Position numbers and translations under genes: made by a program
Notes under the pieces: generated by a model
The model's database searches: none
Told to the model about the DNA's origin: nothing
What the model saw: the letters and a program-made list of their open reading frames with translations, nothing else
Shown: positions 56,809 through 64,000 of the stretch, piece after piece
How positions within the stretch are numbered: position 1 is the stretch's first letter
Layout of the letters: each line of letters starts with the position of its first letter
NCBI GenBank assembly: GCA_947683425.1
Contig: CANTUQ010000102.1
Location: 1,543,501-1,607,500 of the forward strand
Direction of reading: 5' to 3'
Origin: Excoecaria cochinchinensis
Taxonomy: Eukaryota; Streptophyta; Magnoliopsida; Malpighiales; Euphorbiaceae
DNA length: 64,000 bases

Positions 56809-59044
56809 TGTAGACACCAGGTCCTGAGACAGTCCAGATCAGAGTTACCCGATGAAGATATCAATGCCTGTTTCTAGAAAACAGATGAAAGTTGTGAGCT
56901 TTCGCTCTTCAAATTTACAAGGATTGAGGTTTTTTTTCTTGATGATAGGAGATTTTCAGGCATCAGGAGAAGTTTGTCTTTAGAAAATCTTATTTTTGCT
57001 TCACCGACGGGAGGCCCGTTAGTCAGGGGAGGCCCGTCACTCTCGTGAGGGGCCCGTCTCTTACGGCAAGCGACGGCTATCGCTCGCATGCGAAAGACCG
57101 TCTCTCGCATTGAGAGAGCCCCATCGCTCGTGCGAGAGATGCCTGCCTCTCGCGCGCGACGGCGGTCTCTCGGCACCCGCCTCTCGTGGAGTGGTCCGCT
57201 GCTCAAAAGGCCGAGAGTTCCCCCATGACCGGTCATTAATCTGCTGCAAGATTAAACAAGATTTTCCAGATTTTCATATCTTTTCAAATATATTTCCAAG
57301 ATTTTCTAATATTTTCCAAATCTTTTCAAATATATTTCTAAGATTTTTTAATATTTTCCAAATCTCTTCAAATATTTTCAAATCTTTGATTTAATTTTGA
57401 GTATATTCTGCAAATCATTCTGTTTTAATTCTGATTTCGAAAATCTTTTTTTAATTCAAATTTAAAATTTAACTTATATGAATTAGTTTCCTTAACCTAT
57501 AAATAGGGAATTAAGGCTCATTATTCCAGGTTAGCAATTTGATGAAATAGAGAGTTTTCTCATGAAAAAAGTTCTTACTTTTATTTTCATCAATTTTTTA
57601 TCAAATATTCTTCAAATCAAGGCAAATCTGAGGGAACAAGATTAATTCGTTTTTATCCGATCTAGCCATTTTTAGCATTTATAATTGCTCCCAAAACATC
57701 GAGAAAGAAAAATGTAATTTTCTTTTCTTGATCTAATTTCAAAAAGTATGATTTTGTAGTCAAAATCTCCTAAAATAACATATTATGGATCAATTCTTGT
57801 AGAATTCAAGGGACAGAAATCACGCGATATTCACCTTCCAAGGTAATATTCTGAGGGTAAATATTCTGGATCAACCTCTTTCGCATTTTAAACTTTCATA
57901 TTGATTTTTTTTAAATGCAGAATCGCATTTTATTCAAAAATAAAAAGAGTTTCAGTTGATTTTATTAATTTTTTTCGGATTAGGGATGACCGACGGGCAG
58001 AGGCTCCACCGACGGTCGCCGCTCAGCCGAGCGACGAGTTGTCTGGGAGGTTTGTCTCCACCCGTCGGTCGACCCAAGGACGGCCGTCGCTCGCACGACA
58101 TGGGCCGTCCCTAGGCCTTCCTTCTCCATTTCTTTCTTTTCCTTCTTTTTTCCTTTATTCTTATTTTTTCCTTCTATTTTCCATGAATATTTTTTTCATA
58201 AATTCTTTGTCTTTATTTATTTTTCATATTTATTCTACTACTGATTATTACACTTACATGATTTTTGTTTTTTGTGCGTATTGTTATTTCTTTTTTTTTG
58301 GATTTGGGATATTAAAAATGGAGGACACCGCGATGATCTGAGGAACATTATTCGGGTTTATTTCTTTATCCTATTTCCCTTTATTTTAATTTCCATGTAC
58401 CATTTATTATAAATATTATTTTCATTTCGCTAACATAAAAATGGTTAGATGTTTATATTAATTAAATTGGAGCTTTTTTAATAAAATGGGACCAATGTGC
58501 TAATTTTTTAATCAAAATAAATGATTACTTTCAAATTATTATTTTATAAATATGCATGCGAGGACCAATGTCCTCATCCCTAATAAATGCCCCATTTTTT
58601 GTATGGTTACATGTCATTTACAATGGGCGTTGTATTCTGCCCCTAGTTTTGTTGTAATTTATTGGATTTTCGTTTATCTTATTTTAATCTTGCTCTTATT
58701 TACTGCTTTCATTATATGATCAACTTGTGCTTTAATTAACTGGATTGAAATGATTGAGAAAACATAATGAAATTTTATCTTCAAAACTCAATTATAATTT
58801 AATCAAGGTATGAATAAATGGGAATTCCCGAACCATCTTCGGTATTAGGCTCAACGAGGTTAGAGGACCATCTCAATGTCTTATTGGGGTGGGGGTCTCC
58901 AAAATATCTCTTGTTACCCAAAATAGGCCCAATTTGCATAGTCTTAGGCTCCATGAGGTTAGAGGACCGTCTCAATATCTTATTGGGGTGGGGTCTCTAA
59001 AATATCTCTTGCTTGCCCAAAATGGATGCATATACATCGTCTTA
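56809..59044 (+). mobile_element. 3' LTR (LTR-N) of the composite Tat element, 3' truncated
   Basis: It starts TGTAGACACCAGGTCCTGAG after the polypurine tract. It matches LTR-E from start to about 30060 of that copy, including TATAAATAGGG (57498), GAGGGTAAATATTCTGG near 57853, and GAGGACCAATGTCCTC near 58559. It stops inside the ~90-bp repeats at 59044, where a minus-strand Athila-like LTR begins. The rest presumably lies beyond the right edge of the window. Confidence 0.87.
57498..57505 (+). promoter_or_regulatory. TATA box of LTR-N
   Basis: TATAAATA has the same context as 28512-28519. Confidence 0.65.
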
Positions 59045-60028
59045 TTCCGAACTAAATCAAAATCAATCGCAATAATCATTATAAATGCAGAAAATATAAC
59101 AAGAGAAATAAAATAAATCATAAAAATATTAATTAAATCCATAAATCCAAATACAAAGTATGATTCAAGAACTCCTAAGCATGAATAACTACTCTAACAT
59201 TAAGAATATAAATATAAAATATGAAAAATTCAAGTTTAGAGTACACCCTTGATGAGAGAGAAAATAGATCTTAAAGCTTTTATTCTTCAACACTGAAATC
59301 TCCTTGAATCCCAAAAATTAAATCTAAACTAAATTAATCTAAATTAATTAAGAACAAAACTGGAATTTAAAATTTAATCTAAACTAAAGGCAGTATTTAA
59401 GAAATAAAAACACCCTAAAAATTAAAAGACTGCCTAAAAAAAACTAACACTAGCTATCCCCTTTGGAAGATGAAACGGCACAATATTTAAACTCTGTAGA
59501 AAAGCATAGCTGTGCTTTGGAAAGCACAATTGTGTTTTTATTAAGATGCGTGGTAGGGTTTACGTTGCGTGTGAATCTTTGGTGAAAAAATGGGGCAATA
59601 CAGCTGTGTTTCTCGCCGAAACACAACGGTGGTTTTGGGCGAGAACTTGCGCGTCTCTGCCCTTCGTGTGCACGCCTTGCGTTGCATAACACAGTTGTGT
59701 TTTGCGAGAAAACACAGCTATGTCATCGGCTGATCTCGCTGCTGAATGCGTCCTTCAAAAGCACAGATGTACTTTGCAAAAGCACGGCTGTGCTTTAGGC
59801 AAAATCTGCCCTCTTTCACCAATTTCTCCTAAAATCAACCCCGAACCTCTAATTTAGCTCAGGATTAAAATAAAATGCCCAAGAACATCCCAAAACTTAT
59901 TAAAATTATAAAACATTATAAACTAATAAAATAACAAAAACTAACTAATTAAGATTAAAAACAAATAAATAAAACACATAACTATGCGAAGAAATAACCT
60001 AAAATATTAATATAATTGCAACTTATCA
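59045..60028 (-). mobile_element. Athila-like 3' LTR, minus strand (3' end unclear)
   Basis: The minus strand starts TGATAAGTTGCAATT at 60028 after a purine tract GAGTTTGGGGTAGT. It has a palindrome island at 59495-59805. It ends at the break in LTR-N without a clear CA terminus, so it may be truncated. With the ORF upstream on the same strand it forms one element that extends past the window. Confidence 0.7.
59495..59805. repeat. AAAGCACAGCTGTGCTTT palindrome island
   Basis: Variants include AAAGCATAGCTGTGCTTT (59501), AAAGCACAATTGTGTTTT (59521), AACACAGTTGTGTT (59688), and AAAGCACAGATGTACTTT with AAAGCACGGCTGTGCTTT (59758-59796). Arms keep pairing around a CAGCTG-like centre. Confidence 0.85.
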
Positions 60029-60055
60029 ACTACCCCAAACTCAAACCTTTACTCG
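60029..60055 (-). promoter_or_regulatory. Polypurine tract of Athila-like element
   Basis: The minus strand reads GAGTAAAGGTTTGAGTTTGGGG before the LTR start. The GTTTGAGTTTGGGG form is common before Athila-type LTRs. Confidence 0.65.
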
Positions 60056-62169
60056 TCCTCGAGTAAACTGAATGAACCAAATTCTCAACCATTTCAATCT
60101 GAACAAAAGAGAATAAGGAGTCATTCTCGATTAAGGAACAAGAAAATAGACTTGTAAATACCTATGCTTACTGAATAACAAATAAACACAAGAACATATC
60201 AAGCAATTTCTGTGTGTGTGTGCAAAAGGCCAAATCAGAATTTTTATCATTTAAAAAACAAAACTTCTAGATACAAAGTTGGGAACAAAAATCAACTTGA
60301 TTGCATAAATGCACTCATGGCTTTCCACTTAAAGCTCAAGAAACACCATAAGCCTCTTCCTACGTACCAAACACCTTACTAGAAGGTCATCTCCGCTAAT
60401 TTAGACAAAACAAAACAAAGAATCAAGAGGTCTTACATTTTGGTTGTAACATTAGGCTTAGGTAAATTGGCTAACAAAGAAAGATCAAGTCACTAGAGAA
60501 TAATGGCCACTACCTAAACAAAACCACAATCACCCAACTAGACCAATGAATATTCCAAACCCAATTATTTAACATCTAAACAAAATTGGCCTTAATAACA
60601 TTTTAGCTTATCAAACTAGCTCAAAACAATAAATGCCACATAATATTCAATAATGATCATCACAAGTCACTAGTCCAAGTTTTATTAAATTTTAAACTCA
60701 CATTTTCCTCAGTTAGCTAGGAAAAACTTGCAATGCTTTTTCTTCTTTTTCAATTTTTTTTTAAAGAAGCATAAAAACCAACTAGTCATAATATTTAATG
60801 AAGTACTTATTTAATCCAAAAATCTCAACCAAAACTAAAATTGAGCTCTAATTTTCAAAAGACCAATAAATAACTTAAATCACATTCCCCTTTGTCAACC
60901 CCAAACTGATTTCTTTAAATGGGCTCAACTCTCTATTACACACACCAATCAATTTTCAAACAGAAATTTACACCAAAAATTGATAAAAACTAAACTCACT
61001 TTTTCCTAAAATACAAACTCAACCTTACTAGAGTGGCCACTCTTCAAAGGGGAGGCAAAAATCATTCAAGGCTAAAGGTAGTTTTAATATGTGTAACAAT
61101 AAAACAAGCATGCATTTATCATACTAAAATAATAGGCTCAACGGGCTAACAAGAGACTATGAAATTGAGGTAGGAAAAGTCATTTAAAGGAGCTATACAA
61201 AGAAGGGTTGCCTAAATCATTTTCTAAGTTCTGTCTCATCCAGAGATCGCTTCGATGGGTAATCAGAAAGGTTTTAGTGCTCTTATTGAGTTTTCATCTA
61301 ATCCCTTAATTGTATCTAGATTTTTCTCAATTTTTTTAAAAAAAACAGCCCCAAAGTGCTCAAAATTTATAAATTGCAAAGTAAAATCAAGGTTTACATG
61401 CAGTCTAGTAAACAAAAATACAAATAGGACTATTTCTCATTCAACTTAAAATTGAATGAAACACAAATTTCTAAAACTGAGGTCAAAATTATTCACAATT
61501 GAGAACTATTAGGATGAAATAAAAATTTAAATCGAGGATAAATCAATAAGAACAACCATAACAATATTCAGGTAAAAACTTGGCACAGATACACTATAAA
61601 CAAAATAAAAATAATTAAAAACTACTAAAAATTTTTAAAACAATACTCTAAAGATATAAAAAGACACAACAAACTGAAAAGACACAACAAAACGAAATTG
61701 GTTTTGATTTGAAAAATTGAAATGGTACTCCACCCCAAACTCAAAAATTTTCACTATCCTTAGTGCAAAGAAATGAAGTACACAAAAATATTTCTCAAAA
61801 AATTTTCCCCCATGCTGTGCAAAAACTCATTGCAATTTAAAATTTATTGCAATTATCTCAAAATGGCAAACATAAAACAATTATTATGCAAAACTACAAA
61901 CAATGCAAAATTCCTGTATGCCACCTGTGCAAAATAAAGAAAACTCAAACCTTGTGCAAAAATCCAATAATAACTGTACAAAATGAAATACTTTGAAATC
62001 TATGAAATTCATAGCCAACACATATAATAAGTCTATCCTATCACACGACATTGGCTCAGCCACACAATTTCAAAATATAACAAAGTAAATAAAATCATAC
62101 ATTGCCTGATTACATCAATTTCATTAACTATAAAAATAAATAAATACAAAATCTGTTGTGTAAGAATCA
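60056..62169 (-). other. Long 3' region of the Athila-like element
   Basis: About 2.1 kb, AT-rich. No ORF with recognisable content and no tandem array or RNA gene seen. It lies between the ORF1-like gene and the 3' LTR. Confidence 0.6.
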
Positions 62170-63728
62170 CTTCCTGAAAGATATACAATATATCAGTGTG
62201 GTGGTCGTCTCAGATGTGGGGGAAATATAGTGGAAACAGGAGTAAAGAATCCACGAATCTCACTGCTCAACCCGTCCAACTATGAAATAATCCTCTGCTG
62301 AAAGGCTCCTAAGAATGTGTCTCTCCGCTCGGCTCCTAGGACCATATCTCTACGCACCTGCTCCATCTGAGTCTCAATGGAAGACAATCGCTCCCAAGCT
62401 CACTGCACTGATAGGTCCATGCCAGAGATCAACTGGTCACTCTGAGTGGTAGCTGCTCTGACCTCCGCCAATCCTCTGCTCAACTCATCCAGTCTCTTCC
62501 AAACCCTCTGCTGGAAGACTGCCTGCTCCCTCCTCAACTCACTAAAAGAATCATGAAGCATGCTAACTAAAGTCTCAAACCGTGTTATCGTAGCAGTCAT
62601 AGACCGCATCTCTGATATCAAAGTCTGGACCACTGAAGCATCTAAATATGGAGCTGAGGGTGGAGGCACTGTGGAAGAAGGCGGCTCATCATGCCCCTGA
62701 GCATAGCAGCTCATATCTTGAGGGGAGAATGGGATGTCACTCCTCTGCCTCACCCTCCTACTGGAAGTAGTGGATGTCGCTCTCTATGGCAGAGATGGTG
62801 GTGGATCATCAATATCGTGATCAACTGGCTAGTGGGCACCATCATCAAAATCTCCCTCTCTATCCTAACCAGAGTCATGAGCATCTATCTCCTCCACTCT
62901 CCTCAATCTATATCCAAACTCGGAAAAAGGATCCTCTATAGCAATCCTACACCTAAGCACTACCTCCTCATCAATTAAGTACGATGACCTCAAAGCTGGT
63001 CCCATGTCAGGAGTAGGCAGATGTAGGGCTCTCATAATCAAGGTGATCAATCCACCAATCCCGATCCTCTTCCCTAAAGTAGCTATGGCTCTCTTCAGTT
63101 GCTTACAGAACCAGGGTATGGCATTAACTCTGCTGTCGGTCTCTATAGCATAAAGAAAAAATAGATCCGGTGTGGTCACATTGCTAGGACATCCTGGTTG
63201 CATGAACACCGAAGAGGTCATAACTCTATACAAGTACTGATAGACAGGAGTGCAAAGCTTAGTTGACTTGGTGCTACTAGCATTGAAGTGTGTAGTGGGC
63301 TTCCCAATGATAGCCAAATGTGCAGCTGAATCACCCAAAATATGCACCTCTCCATCCACTGGCAGTCTCAAGTATCTAGCCAAGTCTAAAATCGATAGAA
63401 AGTAGGGAGTATTGTTCACTCTAAACTGAATGGTGTTCACTTCATCCTTAGATAACCTTGGAGAGTACTTAAAAGTACTAAGAAACTCCAATGTTATCGT
63501 AGGATGAGTGGGACCGTTCAGAGAAAAGAACTCCACCCATCCAATACTCCTTAGCATAGATAATACCCTCTGTTCAATTCCCAATTCAATGAGTGTTTTC
63601 ATACTCATGAACCTACTAGAAACAATGATTTTTGCAGCCAGTTTGTTGAACAATGTGCGCTGTGCCGAAGTCAACCAATCAGGAGGCAGAATGGGCGTTG
63701 ATGGTTGGTCCTCTCTTTTTCGGACCAT
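62170..63728 (-). pseudogene. Athila ORF1-like gene (putative plant transposon protein)
   Basis: The minus strand likely starts at MVRKREDQPSTP (ATG at 63726-63728, good context) and is open for about 290 codons: GWVEFFSLNG, LEFLSTFKYSPRLSKDEVNT, IQFRVNNTPYFLSILDLARY, VYQYLYRVMTSSVF, FFLYAIETDSRVN and IGIGGLITLIMRAL. After a stop near 62865 the frame continues with an acidic linker and a coiled coil (ETLVSMLHDSFSELRREQAV, RLDELSRGLAEVRA), with further stops at 62398 and 62282. This order matches Athila ORF1 and the sense ORF at 46146-55891. Role unknown; gag-adjacent or env-position proteins have been suggested for such ORFs. Confidence 0.75.
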
Positions 63729-64000
63729 GGTTCCGAAAAAGAAAGTATAAACTTTATTCAAAACATCCTTAGTTTCATTAAGTGCAATCCACATTTATGA
63801 CTAAATTGAAAGAATGATAACAAAACTCACCACAACTTCAAAACAGAAATTTGCAAAATAAATAAAATGTTCTAGCTAATGAAGATGAAAAATATGGAAA
63901 ATTAAGCATAAGGCATATGCATAAACAATTGAAGTACAAAATCAATGCACAAACTTAGTCAAAATTGGAAGATTGCACGAATTAGAATTTAAATAAATTA
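63729..64000 (-). other. Leader upstream of the Athila ORF1-like gene
   Basis: AT-rich; an open frame extends about 20 codons upstream of the chosen start but has no support. The element continues beyond the window. Confidence 0.4.

Noticed and set aside
1..64000. Host protein genes, tRNA or rRNA genes
   Set aside because: No exon-intron gene with non-transposon content, no tRNA cloverleaf and no rRNA stretch was recognised by eye; a tool-based search could still find a small RNA gene.

Overview
This is plant nuclear DNA, very AT-rich, with no host gene, tRNA or rRNA that I can recognise. Everything interpretable belongs to long terminal repeat (LTR) retrotransposons stacked in and beside one another. 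The organism is inferred to be a seed plant with a large, repeat-rich genome. The reasons are Ty3/gypsy elements of the Tat type (two RNase H domains, antisense extra ORF, LTRs starting TGTAGACACC), Athila-type pol and ORF1-like genes, and many LTRs of a TGTAAC...GTTACA family that I link to Tekay/Del-like chromoviruses. The species cannot be told from the sequence.

Layout. 1-4122: 3' end of a Tat element (pol tail, 65-bp tandem repeats, polypurine tract, LTR). 4123-5145: a second, partial LTR of the same kind, meeting head-to-head at 5145/5146 with a minus-strand Tat element (5146-19985). That element has both LTRs and a gag gene but no pol. It is hit by a TGTAAC solo LTR (7608-9711, TSD AGGCA) and by a copia-like solo LTR (10343-16115, TSD TTTAG) that itself carries another solo LTR (10946-15156, TSD ATCAG). 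19990-25671: a decayed Athila pol on the plus strand with a spacer, a small insertion and a probable LTR end. 25672-27752: a Tat gag scrap and a truncated minus-strand LTR. 27753-59044: a composite Tat element whose outer LTRs (27753-30312 and 56809-59044) pair with each other, while a different Tat LTR (40757-44032) lies inside it. It carries gag, protease, G-patch, reverse transcriptase, two RNase H domains and integrase, an antisense plant-mobile-domain-like ORF, and a sense coiled-coil ORF broken by a minus-strand Tekay-like remnant, whose LTR is hit by another solo LTR (48749-53142, TSD ATTCA). 59045-64000: minus-strand Athila-like element with LTR, polypurine tract and a long ORF1-like gene. 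All protein genes are broken by stops and frameshifts except short stretches.

The most unusual signal is not a gene. Most LTRs here, and two internal promoter regions, contain clusters of short GC-rich inverted repeats whose sequence differs from LTR to LTR while the two arms stay complementary. Homologous LTRs (10946-15156 and 48749-53142) carry different cluster types at the same place, and unrelated elements (10946-15156 and the Athila remnant at 23418-23735) carry the same type. The TGTAAC LTR family also has a conserved twin stem-loop near its 3' end and a four-step ladder of hairpins with co-varying arms. Tat LTRs have repeated CAAT-loop hairpins with compensatory changes. These patterns are the best candidates for an undescribed structural system.
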